DNA of 64,000 nucleotides from Talinum fruticosum (lineage: Eukaryota; Streptophyta; Magnoliopsida; Caryophyllales; Talinaceae). Position 1 is the first letter of the stretch. Every line of letters begins with the position of its first letter. The stretch spans positions 1,922,001 to 1,986,000 of the forward strand of contig JAITYX010000045.1 of assembly GCA_021018815.1 (NCBI GenBank), written 5' to 3'. Positions 22,409 through 34,078 of this stretch are shown here, in pieces. The notes beneath the pieces were generated by a model. It was not told the DNA's origin. It did no database searches and saw only the letters and a list, made by a program, of their open reading frames with translations. The position numbers and the translations under genes were made by a program.

Positions 22409-25018
22409 CACTACTAGAAAACGGTGTTATATTCGACAGTTTTCCATCGACCCTTCCACAAAGGGTCGAGAAAAATTTTGTGTAATTTTTCAATTCGTCG
22501 GTATCTTCAAGCTTTGTTATAGGCCATTGTAAGGCAGCCGAAGCGGGAGTTTGAAAAGCCTAACCTTCTAACTCCTAAAATCTCATCGCACGACCTCTCT
22601 CACTACACCATCGTCTTAACCCTAAAATTAGGTCTCTTGTTTCAAACGCCGTAGACAGCCATAGTCACAGTCATCGTCTTCTACTATTACCGGAGACCAT
22701 GACCGCCATTGTCATCAGCCGCACTGTCAAGCTTCATCATCATAATCAGTTGTTTGAATGGCCATCGTAGTTCTGATTTTCAGTCCTTGATGTTTTTCCT
22801 CGCGCGACCCTTATCTTCCATTACCCGAACCCTTGATTCTGATCATCTAGTTTTATTTGCCGTCGAAGGAGACACTCACTGCCTTTATTGATATTCCGAC
22901 AAGCTTCTTCTCCAATCATCAGTTGTACGAACATAAGTCGTCTGTCGTCAAGCTTGATCATCATTCTAGTTTGTCTCTTTCTCTCTTTTCTTGTACAAAT
23001 TATGCTTGATTTTTGTTTTTATCGCTGTGTACTGAGCTGCGACTTTCAATTTATGCTAATTATTCTTGAGTTCTAAATTAATGCAACTGTTAAAACATCA
23101 CAAAGGTTGACGAAAATTTTATGAAATTTAGGACTCAAAAATTCACCCTAGAGATGACGTTTACTGCTTTCGTTCCTCCTTAGAACAATTACTTAAACAA
23201 AACCCTAGTTTATTTCAATTTCAAGGTGTGCATTTAATTATGAAATTGTGTGAAACGTTTCAATTACTTATGAAATTCTGTGTGAGCTTGCCTGAATTGT
23301 CTGAAATTAGGCTATGTTAGATTCATGTTCCTTTATCCCTAAAGTTCATCCCCTTCATAATTAGAAGTCAGCCGATTTTTCGTTCTCAGCCTAAATCTTT
23401 GCTCTTTTTTGTCTGAATTTCACCTGATGTAAATTGACAGTGGTGTTCACCTGATTTTTAAGATTATGGTTGGTATAAATTTCATTTAAATCATGTGCGG
23501 TTTTAGGAACTTTTAAAGGGACGAAAATTATTATTCCTAAACATACTGAATTAGTTTATTGTATTGATTATCAGTATTTGAGTTATCTCTAAAATTGTTC
23601 AAGTTGTTTGTGTTTGTATTTGATTGGCCTTATTTTTATTGTTAATTGTCATTAGATTAAATTCTACTATCGTTGTTGTGTTGAATGCATGTGTCTGGAG
23701 TTGATTATATAAGGTCTATTGTCTGAGCTATTTGTTTAATGTTAGATGCTTTTATTATTTTTTTGGGTAACACAACAAAGAATTTAAAGACCTAATACAA
23801 TTTTGAGGTGTCATGCATTGTAATCTATCAGACAAGATGAGGAAATACATGTTTAGGTTCTTGCACAAATAGAGATCTTAGTAAGTTAAATCTAAATTAG
23901 TAACTTTTGCTATTTTGATTGAGTTTGGCCATTTGGAGAAATCAGCAATCACTAAAAAATTCAGTTATCTGCTATATGATTAATCAGCAATCTACAATAT
24001 AAACGGCTCCCCAAAATTAACCAAAACATTCACACATTAAATTCTTTGCTGTTATGAATTTTCACAGCATGCATTATTCTTCGTTGATTCAATTTCTAAA
24101 CCAGTTTATGAGTTAACTAGTTTAGTTCATTAACTGATTGTTGACATTACTACAGTACTACTACTAGCATAGGTCGGTTTAATCGGTTTAATGAATCCTT
24201 CTTCTTTTTTAAAGTTTAGTATCAATTTCAAGCCTTATAATCTACGCCGGGAGGGTTCCACTCAATTTTGAGAGCATGTATGTTGTAGAAGGTGTTTAGA
24301 TTCTCAGTATGTGCGCAATATCTACAGTGTAAGAAGGAAGATATAGGAGTATATAGTAATTATATTAGCTTGTTGTCAAAGTAATAGTCTCTCTCTCTCT
24401 ATATATATATGAAAAAAGGCAATACTCTAATAGACACTTGTATAATTTTTATATATTTTTAAGTTGAATTAATTATCAATTAAACTCTTAAATTGACGTT
24501 GTTTAATACATGTCTATATATGTTACACTTCATATAATCCTATACATGCATACAAAATTATGTCTTAATACAAATCCTATATATGGAACATCCATTAAAT
24601 TATTGATATTTACAATTTCAGTGTTTATTTTTTAAAAAAATAGGAATTTCTCGACACTTTTTGATGTCATTATAAAATCCCAACAACATTTTTATTGATG
24701 CCTACCAATTAAATGAATACCAAAAGAAACATCGATATTTATCATAATTGACCCCAAAAGACAAGATTTTCATAAAAACGACCTTTAAAAGGGTCGAGAT
24801 TTTCACAAAAATCGACGAGAAAAAGGGGTTGAGATTTTCACAAAAATCGACCTTAAAAGAGGTTGAGATTTTTAAAAGTTGACCCTAAAAGGGTCGAGAT
24901 ATCTCGGCCTTGAATATCTCGATCCTTTTCATAAGCATCGATCGAAAATTAAGTGACCCTTCTAAGGGTCGAAATATAGGTCAAAAAGCGTCAAATATAG
25001 CCCTGTTTTCTAGGGGTG
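22409..25018. mobile_element. CACTA-2, non-autonomous CACTA transposon
   Basis: The left end is CACTACTAGAAAACGGTGTT. The right end, complemented, is CACCCCTAGAAAACAGGGCT. The inverted repeats agree over about 30 bp with several differences. The host duplication GTG is at 22406-22408 and 25019-25021, and excision restores PMD sequence. No transposase is visible. The short frames at 22709-23076 have no recognisable domain. The element is 2610 bp. Confidence 0.82.
24760..24980. repeat. Subterminal repeats of CACTA-2
   Basis: At least five copies of a GGGTCGAGAT unit, with partner AAAATCGACC, lie in the last 250 bp. Related copies (ATCGACCC, AAAGGGTCGAG) occur just inside the left end at 22440-22475. 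They are likely transposase-binding sites. Confidence 0.6.
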
Positions 25019-25021
25019 GTG

Positions 25022-26190
25022 GTGGCCGCCGGCCTTGGCTATGCACTCGTTTATGCCCATTTTCTTGTTACCTTTGATTCTTTTTTGCTTGTTTCTTGAT
25101 AAATCCTGTATGTGCGAGGCCAATTTTCAACCTTGGACCCAACTCAATCTCCCTCCAAGTGTAATCATTGCACGAGAGTTGAGTGAAAGGAGGATCTTGT
25201 TTGAAGGTCCTTCCGGGTTTTGTTGGTATCTCGGTGAAAGGGTCATACCTCAAATTTAGGTCCACACGTGGCTTCCGTTTATTTAAGTTGATCCACCTCA
25301 AATCATGTTCTACCTTCGCTCTTTTCCTCAATAAGAGCAAGTCGCTACTACCGTCGGGTATCCTTATTCCCCTTTTTTGGAATTTGTACATATCTTGTGC
25401 ACATCATGTGTGGTGGATCATGACTCAACTGGTGAGATCTTATCCGGAAATTAACTTTATCTTTTGGTAGTTTCCTCCGTGGACATCAACATTCCATGCC
25501 TTGACGTGGACGTTACTCCTCGTTATGTGAGAATTCTCGAAATCCTCAAGGAAGAATGTGTTGGGCATCCTTTCCTTAGGAATTGACGAGGGTAAGAGTT
25601 TCATACTCTTTACTTTTAGTTGTATGCTAAAAGCATTTTTGCTGATAACATTGAATAAATTTTGTAGTATGACTGGGAACAATCATGAACCATGTCCATT
25701 ATCCTTCAATCTGCGCTTAGGGAATTCGAGATTTCCTCACTGGGAGAAATTTCCCAACCTTACGAGTAAGTCCTTAGTTAGTGGAGTGCTAACCTTAATG
25801 AGTTTTTAGTTGAAGTGTTAATTGCTCCTTCGTTTTGTGTAGAGGCGGCGATCTAGAGCGTCTTCATCGGGAAGCTTCCTTGGTGGATGAGGAGCACATA
25901 CCCGTCAATCTAACCAACAAGTGCCTTCTGGTGGTCCATCTAGGGTAGGTACTTCCCGACGTTCATCACGGTGTGCATATCACGGTGACCGAGAAAGGAG
26001 CATCTCATGGATCATCCCATTCTTGGGACCACGGAGCTGGTGCTTATCAAAGTGGCGGAGAAGGCCGGTTTACCACATCCATCTTGGAGGACTTCGAAAT
26101 TACATCTTCGGTGACGCTTCTAATGGCGATGAGTAGAGAATCCCTTGCTGCTTCGATGTCGATGATTAGAGAATCCCTTGTAGGGTGCAA
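25022..26190 (+). pseudogene. PMD gene of T1, 3' part
   Basis: This is homologous to 1-1345 and, reversed, to 34830-37540. The exon carrying LSERRILFEGPSGFCWYLGE ends near 25431 (MTQL) before a GTGAG...GTAG intron. The next exon (about 25470-25589) ends at GTAAGAG. Another runs 25668-25768, and the last exon starts after GTGTAG near 25842 and ends with a Ser/Gly-rich tail, about 26190. Compared with T2, intron positions are kept. Several stops are present, so it is not functional. No polyadenylation signal is assigned. Confidence 0.65.
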
Positions 26191-26639
26191 TTGTTTATTT
26201 AATATTTACTTTGTAATGGTGCGACTCTTATGCAATGAGATGAAATGCATGATGACACAATTTCTAAAAAAATGCACTTTTATTTAACATGATACAAAAA
26301 AACATAGGAAAATTACGAAGACAAATCGAAAAAATTTGCACTAGCCTCCTTTCCCCCAAAATAAAATAATAAAAAAGCAAAAAGGGAAATCTTAAGTGCA
26401 TGGTCCAAAACAAAATGGCACGCACGCAATGGGCTGGGTCGAAAAATTAACAATTATGGGCCAAGGAGTGCTTGGGGTCCTAAAAAACGAAAACCAGCCG
26501 GACCGGGGTGGTGGTCCGCACGGCCACCCGTGAAGACCGGGTACAGGCGAATTGCGAAGTTGAGGTGCACTAGGACTCTAAAGCTCCGAAAAACTCCTAT
26601 AAATATCATCCATGCCGGTGCTTAAAAATGTGCCTTCAT
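26191..26639. other. 3' flank of PMD gene in T1
   Basis: No gene seen. It is homologous to 1400-1583 and, reversed, to 34500-34690 (shared AAATGCAC/TTTTATTTAA and AAGTGCATGGTC). It holds the counterpart of part of the T2 tandem repeat (ATGGCACGCACG near 26412). Confidence 0.5.
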
Positions 26640-27118
26640 GAGCGACCTATCTCGTTGGATGCGGAAGACGAGTAGTAATAAAAGATTAGGTTTGGAAAAG
26701 CTGTGGCCTTTTGGGATTCCGACCACTACGTCTTCGATTTAGGGATAAGGAATTGTTCCCCTACCTAAAGAATTTGATGCTATACTAGGTATCCAAAGGC
26801 ATTCAAAACCTATCTTGCCTAAGTCTTCTCAAAATCTACGCGAGACTTACAAGTACCGCTTAAAGCTGAGCAATAAGAATATAGGGTTGATTCTTGTTGG
26901 AAATCAAGTGAATATGATGAACTCGATGAAGCACTACCGGCACATGTATGCATATTCCGAGGAAATCATTATCCCAAGACGTCGAGCGATTATCAATTGC
27001 CTAGTAGGTGGATTCTCGCTAGTATGAGACCGCGAGGATATGGCGCCAGCGGCAATGCTCGACTTAGTTGATCGGTTAGATAATTATTATTCCCTAACAC
27101 CACTAATAGTTGCTTGAG
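26640..27118 (+). pseudogene. DUF7745-like gene of T1, N-terminal part
   Basis: The sequence reads DLSRWMRKTSS..LEKLWPFGIP, then after two stops VPLPKEFDAILGIQRHSKPI, ETYKYRLKLSNK, and YRHMYAYSEEIIIPRRRAII with NCLVGGFSLV. The order (a PxxxEFDAILG motif, then a Y..MYAYxE..I.P segment) resembles the plant DUF7745 family, whose function is unknown. Like PMD it is on the strand opposite to T1's gag and pol, just beyond the PMD gene. Its C-terminal half is missing here but is represented in T2 at 33159-33990. The similarity is from memory of the family, so the name is tentative. Confidence 0.4.
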
Positions 27119-27412
27119 ATGATTTTAGACTGGGTCGACGCAAACTTTGAGGAAGATTTCACTAGGAGCCCCATGTTATTGCAAGTAAGCAAATAAAGGC
27201 CGACAAGACCAAACGGCGTAGGTTGGTCGGCGACGCTGATCACATCATTTTGTCCGGCGCCGCCAAGGCTGAATTGCCTCCGGTTCATGTTGAAAGTCTC
27301 GGCTTTTTGATACTTTTGCTTTTTTGTTACGTATTCATTTTCTTCTCTTTTTTTATTTTGTTCCTGTTAGGCCTAAAAAGAAGTTGAATTTTGACCGCGG
27401 GGACACTTATTG
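27119..27412. other. T1 sequence up to block D
   Basis: No gene seen. It includes a GCCGACAAGACC/GGTTGGTCGGCGACG patch and a T-rich run (27300-27365). The break with block D falls near GGGGACACTTATTGTAAGACCC. Confidence 0.4.
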
Positions 27413-28735
27413 TAAGACCCGAAAAATTCAAGTGCTTGCTTAATAATGAATTAAGTTATTAAAAGTTAAGTCAAAAATTCGAAATTATTAAATTAAGATG
27501 AATTATTAATTTTTCCGTGTCGGAATTAAAACCCGAGAATGAAACCCGAGCATGGGCTAGCTAAAATGGATTTGTGATATTGATATGGGCCTAATATCAA
27601 ATGAAAGCCTAAAGTAGAAAATAAAAGGAAAAGAAAATTGGGAAGGATGGTCGGCATGCAAATAAATTAAAGGGAGAGGGGATTAGTTGCATTTTGGTGG
27701 CGAGATAGTTAGAGTAAGGAGGTTAAAGGATCCAATAGGAATTAACTACCAAATTAAGTGTTAACAGGAAATGAAGAGAGAGAAAGGATGACTTAGAGCA
27801 AAGAGGAAAACAAAGAAGAAAGAGAAACGAAAGAAGCGAAGCGGAAGAATGGGAAAGCGAAAGGGAGCAGAACGGAGCGAGGAGGGAGGGAGCACGAGAA
27901 GCCGGTGGCCGGCGGCCGCCTGAACGGTGAGGCGCCGCTGCCGGTGGGCAAGGAAGAGCGAAAGCTCGGGAGGCCGAGCAAAGCAAAGGAAGAGGGGGAA
28001 AGCGAGAGACCGAGAGACACGGACCACGAAGGGAAGCTAACGCGAGGGCCGAGAGAAACAATCGGTGAGCACGAAACCGCGGCCGACGGCCGGTGAGCGA
28101 GAAGAGGATAGGCAGCGAAACGAGACAGAACCGACACCAAGCACAAGAAGAACGAGGGAGTGAGAACCACGATAGAAGCAGAGACAGTGAGATGGCGAGG
28201 ATTGAGCAAGAACAACGAGAAATCGAAAGATTCGGAAGTAGAACTAGACCAAAGAGGAAAGTGAGAAACAGAGAGCGAGAACCCGAGAGGAACTGGAACA
28301 CAACGAAGAAGCGAGAGGGTCGGGGAAGAAGAAGGAAGTTGAAACCGAGAGGAAGAAAGGGAAAGTGAAAACAAAAATCGAAACCCAATTTGAAACCCTC
28401 CAAAACTAAAATTCTTAGAGTCACTAAGAATCTAAGGTGAGTAATTTGAATTCATCCTCTAGAATTAAAATGAATTACATGGATTGAACTTGAATTTGAA
28501 GTATGAAATTGGAAACCCTAAGTTAATTGAGGAAGTTAGAAGCCTAAATTCACAAAACTAGCAACTCACGAATTGAATTGAAAAGCATGTTACGATTTAT
28601 GCCTAGTTCATGAATTTAATGATATTTGAGCCTTGTTGAGCATGATTATTGAGCTGTGTGATTGATAATTTAATGAAATTAGCTTGAGTAGAATTAGTGA
28701 GAAAAATTAGACCAAAGAGGAAAGTGAGAAAAATT
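27413..28735. mobile_element. Block D: purine-rich LTR-like insertion
   Basis: It begins ATTGTAAGACCCG, a common start of plant LTRs, and ends inside T2 just before its gag leader. From about 27770 to 28370 the plus strand is strongly purine-rich (GAGAGAAAG, GAAGCGAAGC patterns). This gives long stop-free but low-complexity frames on both strands (up to 233 codons on the minus strand) that I do not regard as genes. After it comes GGTGAGTAATTTGAATTC, a splice-donor-like motif. D replaces the 5' LTR of T2. No second LTR or TSD is seen, so it may be an LTR remnant or a recombination product. Confidence 0.45.
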
Positions 28736-28925
28736 AGAAAAGATTAGAATGTCATACCAAGGAGTCCAACACATTGTCATTTCTTTCTACTTCACGGTCT
28801 ACATTGGTGCGACAAGCTTCAGTGCATACTACACCATCACAATCCACTCCTTGTTCTAAAACAAGTACCTAAAAAGAGTTCCCTTCGAATGGATCCCTAT
28901 CGACAAGCAATATCTTCATCTCAAT

Positions 28926-29830
28926 ATGCTTAATGAGAATATAGCTAAGGTGGAAACCAGGTTGAGTGATCAAGAGGAACAAATATCATCTATATCAAGA
29001 GATCTTAAGGAAATCATAAAGGCTATTAAGCCTAGTAAGAGAGATGAGGAAGCTGAACGTTTGAGAAGGGAAGAGGCCAAAGAAGCTGAACGTGTGAAGA
29101 GGGAAATGGCTTTGGTTATACCACCTCCACCTATCCGGACTCCTCCAAACAGTCCCAAACATGAATCCCCTAAGCCTGAATCTAAGTCTTGGTCTAATTC
29201 CCATATAAATTAGATAGAACGGATGTTGAGGGAGTCATTTATGTTTAACAATCATTTTTTCGATCATAAAGGATTCATTTTAATCCCTAAGGGTAAACTA
29301 CCTCCTAAGTTTACTATGCCTCATATTAAGTTCAAAGTTTCCGAAAATCTCCATCATCATGTATGCAACTTCTTGGGAGCAATGACACTTAAGAACATTC
29401 CCGAAGATATTACCACATCATTTTTCCCTGGACATTTGATACCGACGTTATGAAGTGGTACAACGCGGTTGATCCACGCAAGGTTGCCAATTGGACGGAT
29501 CCGTGCAAGGAGTTCCTCCATCAATACTCCTATAATACTTATCTACCTGTCACTATTAGAGACTTGGAATTAATAAAGCAAGGCGAGAAGGAGAGCTTCA
29601 TCGAATTCTTGACCGGATGGAGAGCAGAGGCAGCCCATATGGTTGATTGACCCTCCAAGAAAGATGAAGTTCAAATCATCGTGAAGAACCTTAATCCCAA
29701 TTATAATCAGCACCTCAAATTCTTACCCATGATGAACTTTTTAACCCTTAGAGATGCTTGGTTTGCTGATAGAAGAAGAATCGTCCACCGCGACCACAAA
29801 AGTCGCGATGGGATACAAAGGTAATTATCA
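28926..29830 (+). pseudogene. T2 gag
   Basis: The start at 28926 gives a coiled-coil N-terminus (VETRLSDQEEQISSISRDLK), then a Glu/Arg-rich helix and a Pro-rich linker. The capsid core follows in two overlapping frames: KLPPKFTMPHIKFKVSENLH, MTLKNIPEDI, then VDPRKVANWTDPCKEFLHQY and IRDLELIKQGEKESFIEFLT with GWRAEAAHMVD. This is retrotransposon gag of the Tat type. A frameshift lies near 29440 and stops at 29215 and 29648. T3 (63515-63895) has the same core in better condition over its first part. Confidence 0.8.
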
Positions 29831-29853
29831 TTCAAAAGATAAGAAAACCTCTA

Positions 29854-30120
29854 ATGCTCGGAAATGCTACCAGGGGTCCAGATGTCAATGCCCTCAATAG
29901 GTATACTGACTACACTCCTCTTGATACCACTTACGACCAAGCCTTTGACCGTCTCTTGGAAAAAGGGATGATAGAATTGCCACCTATTAGAGCAGTAATC
30001 ATAAACCGCGAAACAATCCAAAAATTGGGACGTGGGAAAATTTTGTGAATACCATCGTGCACGAGGACATGATACAGAATGGTGTAGGACATTCAAGAAC
30101 AAACTAGAGGACATGTTTTG
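29854..30120 (+). pseudogene. T2 gag C-terminus with zinc-binding motif
   Basis: The sequence contains NRYTDYTPLDTTYDQAFDRL and EKGMIELPP, then (frame change) CEYHRARGHDTEWC. Tat-lineage elements carry this CxxH...HxxxxC motif in place of a classical CCHC knuckle. KNKLEDMF follows. It links capsid and protease. Confidence 0.7.
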
Positions 30121-30304
30121 AAATGGCTAACTTCCCTTGCCTAAGGTCGCCAAAACCAAGCAACAATCAAAACCCTTTTAGCCGCACCTTAGCCATTTTC
30201 ACCGAACCCACACCAAGTTAGTGGGATCCTTCCATTTTTATTCGAGATGTTAACAAGTCAAAACCACTTCTTAACTCACCTTCGTTAGATCCGAAGTTTA
30301 GGGG

Positions 30305-31085
30305 TTGTGGTTATGTGATGAAGAAGATGTCTACGAAACGAAAGTAATAGCGACAATAATGGGGAAGATGACTTCGGGGCACACCACCCTTAGAAGAAAG
30401 ACTTTTGGGGAGACATTAATAGCCATGCTATTCAGTATCTTACTAGATCAGGATGACATAATGCACCCTTCGGTCCATAACGACCTCGTAAAGCCCCAAA
30501 AGAGCCTCGAAGCTACAAAGGAAGAAGACCCAATCTTTAAGCAACTCCAGAAATTAAAAGTTGACATTTCAATCTGGCAATTGATATCTGCTTCCCAAAA
30601 ACATAGGCGAGCCTTGATCGATGCACTCAGCAAGATCGAAGTTTCTCCTAACACCACGCCTGAGGAAGTAGTAGGATTGGTTAACAAGTGGGGATAAAAC
30701 TATTACTTTTGATAATAAGGATCTCCTAGAAGAAGGCATTGCACATAACAATGCCCTTTTTAACTCGTAGCTTACATCAAGAAGTTTCTTCCCTAACCTT
30801 GGTAGACAACGAATCAGCGAGTAAACATATGTCCCTAGAGAACCGCTAAAAGGTTAGGAATAAGGGAGCAACAACACTCTAAGCAAACTGTTCATCTCTC
30901 GAGCTTATGATAATTATAGGAGAATAGTCTTGGAACCAATGACCTTGCTAATCAATATAAGGCCAATAGAGAGGAATATCGAATTCCAAGTCACGAGATA
31001 TCCCCGCCACTTTCAATCAGCTTCTAGGACGCCCTTGGTTGCGGGATCATCGAGCAATGCCCTCTACACTATTTCGTAAGGTTAA
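30305..31085 (+). pseudogene. T2 linker and aspartic protease remnant
   Basis: The frame at 30305-30697 encodes LQKLKVDISIWQLISASQKH, then RALIDALSKIEVSPNTTPEE, the helical segment that precedes protease in Tat elements. Next come ITFDNKDLLEEGIAHNNALF, LVDNESASKHM (the protease active-site region, with DN-E replacing D-S/T-G) and NQLLGRPWLRDHRAMPSTL, the end of the domain. Loss of the usual Gly and several stops make it inactive. Confidence 0.65.
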
Positions 31086-31216
31086 ATGATCATTAAAGAT
31101 CACGTCATAACTATTAACAAATATAATCTTTATGCTACTATCACTTCCAAAGAGTCGGTAGTGGAGATCGAACACGATGTTAATGACGAAGAACTTTACA
31201 AATTTAAAACGAGTCG

Positions 31217-31580
31217 TTGCCTTATAAAGGGATAAAACACCTTTTACCTTTAACCCTTTATATCAACCCTAATGTCCAATTGATGTTTAGGAAGAAGGGG
31301 TATTTTCCAGGTCTTGTTGCAAGCCGAAGGGCATACCACCCTATTTTTTCACCCCTTGAGCCTACTAATTACAATTTTAGGCTAGGTTATCAACGTACTA
31401 CAAGGAAATAGCTCAAGCCAAGTGGGAAATCCAAGTGAAGAGGACTCGCACCACACACGATCCGTTCTATTAAGCCCTTTCCTTATACTCCGAATGGGCA
31501 ATTTTTGAGAGAAGGAGACAACTTTCCTTATTATGGTTTTCTTAAGCCCTATTATATCAAGGAAAGAGGTATCCTAGTAC
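31217..31580 (+). pseudogene. T2 G-patch-like segment
   Basis: MFRKKGYFPGLVASRR, then RLGYQRTTRK, corresponds to the short Gly-rich block (KKGYxPGxGLG...FGLGY) found after protease in Tat-like polyproteins. FLREGDNFPYYGF follows. After about 31690 the sequence should enter reverse transcriptase but instead jumps to the integrase region. Confidence 0.45.
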
Positions 31581-31840
31581 CAGGTCTAGAGATCTTCAAT
31601 GATTGCTATATTTTGGAAAATGAGGCACCTCACCTCCACAAAGGGGGACGAGTCCACAACGGATCGCACCAAGCTTGCTGGAAACAATCTTTTCAGCCTC
31701 TTATTTGGACAAGAGTGTAATATAGAAGGGAACTCAATCTCGGTACTATCGCGAGCCATATCGCACCCATAGTTCAATCTATCCAAGTTCATCACCGACC
31801 CCGATATAGAAGGGTCCAAGCATGTTACTACTCTATCTTC

Positions 31841-32700
31841 ACCCTCACCATTTTCGGTTTGGGAAATAGACATTATTGGTAAGGTGACTCTTAAAGAAAT
31901 AGGTGGTCACGAATTTGTGTGAGTAGCAATCGACTACTTCACCAAATGGGTAGATGCAGCTTCCTATCTAACTCGATGTCGAAACATGTAGCCAAATTCC
32001 TCACCCAAAACATTATTTGTCGTTATGCGGTGCCTCATGAGTTAATAAGTGACCATGGTAGTCATTTTAAGAAGGAAGTAGAGGTTTTTTTAGATAAGTA
32101 TAAAATTCAGCATCATAAATCTTCCCCATATTGTCCTCAAACCAATGGGGCGAGTTGAGACCGCAAATAAGAATATTCAAAAGATAGTAGAGAAAATGGC
32201 AGTTACTTATAAGGATTGGCCGGATAAATTACCTTTTGTTTTCTCGGTGTTATAGAACATCCATTAGAACCTCTACAAAAGCAACGCTGTATTCTCTAGT
32301 CTATGGTATGGAAGCAGTCCTTCCAATTGAGTTTGCCATTCCTTCGTTAAGGATAATTTCGAGAGCCAAATTCGGTAATGAGTGGGCCACGGCACGCTAT
32401 GAGGAGTTAGTATTATTGGACGAAAGGTGCCTCAACGCCTTACATAATGTCTAAATATACCAAGCTCATATATCCAGGGTATTCAATAAGAAGGTTAAGC
32501 CTCATAACTTACAAATTGGGGATTTGGTCCTGAAAGAGATAAGAGCACCGGTTCAGGATCCGCGAGGAAAGTTTAAGCCCAACCGATAAGGCCCATTCAT
32601 ACCTAATCGGATCTTACCCGGCGGAGCAGCTTAAATTAACTAATTTGGATGGAGAAGAGATTTTTCAGTTCACCAATTTAGATTAGTTGAAGAAGTATTA
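31841..32700 (+). pseudogene. T2 integrase
   Basis: The catalytic core begins VWEIDIIGKVTLKEIGGHEF (first Asp) and continues IDYFTKWVDAASYLTR, CRYAVPHELISDHGSHFKKE (second Asp) and IQHHKSSPYCPQTNG, with GRVETANKNIQKIVEKMAVT (Glu) after a frameshift at about 32155. The C-terminal part follows: YSLVYGMEAVLPIEFAIPSL, LKEIRAPVQDPRGKF and ending near DGEEIFQFTNLD. The N-terminal zinc finger is missing with the reverse transcriptase and RNase H. Multiple stops are present. Confidence 0.82.
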
Positions 32701-33158
32701 CACCTAGCATAACCCTTGGTAGTAGGCCAAGCCCAGCCTAACTAGGCTTGGCCAAGGCGGGCGTCGGCCACCACCGGTAAGCGGTGGACTGGCCGGGCCA
32801 TGGTTTTCCCTTATTTTTCTGGTTTTTTGTTCATTTATTTATTAGACAGTCTACTTAGACGATCCAATATGTTGTTTTTTATAATTTTACCTCTAAGTGA
32901 GCGACAAAAATATAAAAGTGTAGAATAATACTTACTTTTATTCAATAAAAGGTAAGCCTACTACTTACCTAATTACATAGCTAACAAATGAATTTAATTG
33001 CAAGCATACTACTTGTAAAATAAATAAACACTCGTTCTACAAAAGCAAAACTAATCCTCCTTTTCTTTTATTCTATCTCAAACTCCTAAGAGTTCAAGCC
33101 ATAGTCTATTTTCACTTTCTATCCCTTAGGATCGCTAGACTCAACTTCCTCATCACGG
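32701..33158. other. T2 post-integrase spacer
   Basis: No gene seen. It starts with a GC-rich, partly palindromic patch (CCAAGCCCAGCC, GGCCACCACCGG) that is also present in T1 at 41860-41940 (reversed). The homologue of the T2 target site is at about 32891. Confidence 0.5.
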
Positions 33159-33990
33159 GTGCGTTCCTTTAGCTCTTGGATTGGGATGACCCTCCTTTCT
33201 TCAGCTTATTTAGCTTCGATTTCTTTTCGACGAGCGCGTGCAGCCATCCGAGGGTTTACTTCACGAATTTGCAGAGGAGCAGCGAGCAGAACATCTTCTT
33301 CAAGATTTAGGTCTCTCAATCTTAGTGCCTTTCATCATTCGGGATCTACTTCTATTATCCACTCTAGATAATAGGGAGAAACAGATGGTGTTCGCAACTC
33401 CTTAAGTTGTCAACAAGTGTGCAGGTGTCGGTAGTTTTGGAAAACCTCTCTAATATTCGGGCCATGACACAGTCCATCTAGAGCTACCATGTCCTCTCGA
33501 ACAAGTCAAAGGTTGCGGGTCGATGCAATTCAACAGTTGTATTACTTGTTCCCTACCCATTTGCTGCAACAAACGGCTAGCGAAGTAATATGTACTCTCC
33601 TCTATGCCCAATAAACGTATGTACGGATGTTGTGAAGTGTGTGTTTTAAACCGAGACACCTTCCAAGTGTTTAACATACCATAGGGGTTGTTGCTATGAT
33701 TTATGAGATACTCTTCCCATTGGGAAGCAGGGCGATCGATTGCCACCGATGTTTGTTTCCCGGCGTAAATGAGTCGCGAGGTATGTATCCAACTTCGGAG
33801 GAGCTTCAATGAGTTTTAGATGTTCCATTAGCTAAATCCGCACGTCACAAATGCAAAATCAAATATTAGTGTCCCGCACGGTCAAAGTCTAAACTTTTTA
33901 GGCCTAGCAGAGCAAAATCGAAATCGTAAAAATAGCGAAAGCAGAGGCGAGAACGAAAGTTAGGTTTTTCGAGTGTATCCATGTTACTCA
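33159..33990 (-). pseudogene. DUF7745-like gene of T2, C-terminal part
   Basis: The minus-strand frame at 33450-33809 encodes MKLLRSWIHTSRLIYAGKQT, then EEYLINHSNNPYGMLNTWKV, YIRLLGIEESTYYFASRLLQ and QMGREQVIQLL. The G-D-x-P-x-V/I-x-L-x-G...Y.P...RQxG pattern of DUF7745 proteins is recalled by YIRLLGIEE...LLQQMGREQ. An Arg/Ser/Glu-rich tail continues to about 33100. It is transcribed against gag-pol and lies between integrase and PMD, as its N-terminal counterpart does in T1. Function unknown; the assignment is tentative. Confidence 0.4.
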
Positions 33991-34078
33991 TTTCATGCAT
34001 CCATCGGGTTAGCTCGGTTAGGTAGTTCATTGTTCTATTTTTGAGGATATGAAGGAGATATAGTGTGGTTAGTTGGAG

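Noticed and set aside
22709..23076. Small frames in CACTA-2 as captured exons
   Set aside because: 60 codons each, no similarity recognised.
27723..28424. 233-codon and 193-codon frames on the minus strand as a membrane protein gene
   Set aside because: They are Leu/Ser/Phe-rich readings of a purine-biased block; the opposite strand is equally open and no start context or homology is seen.
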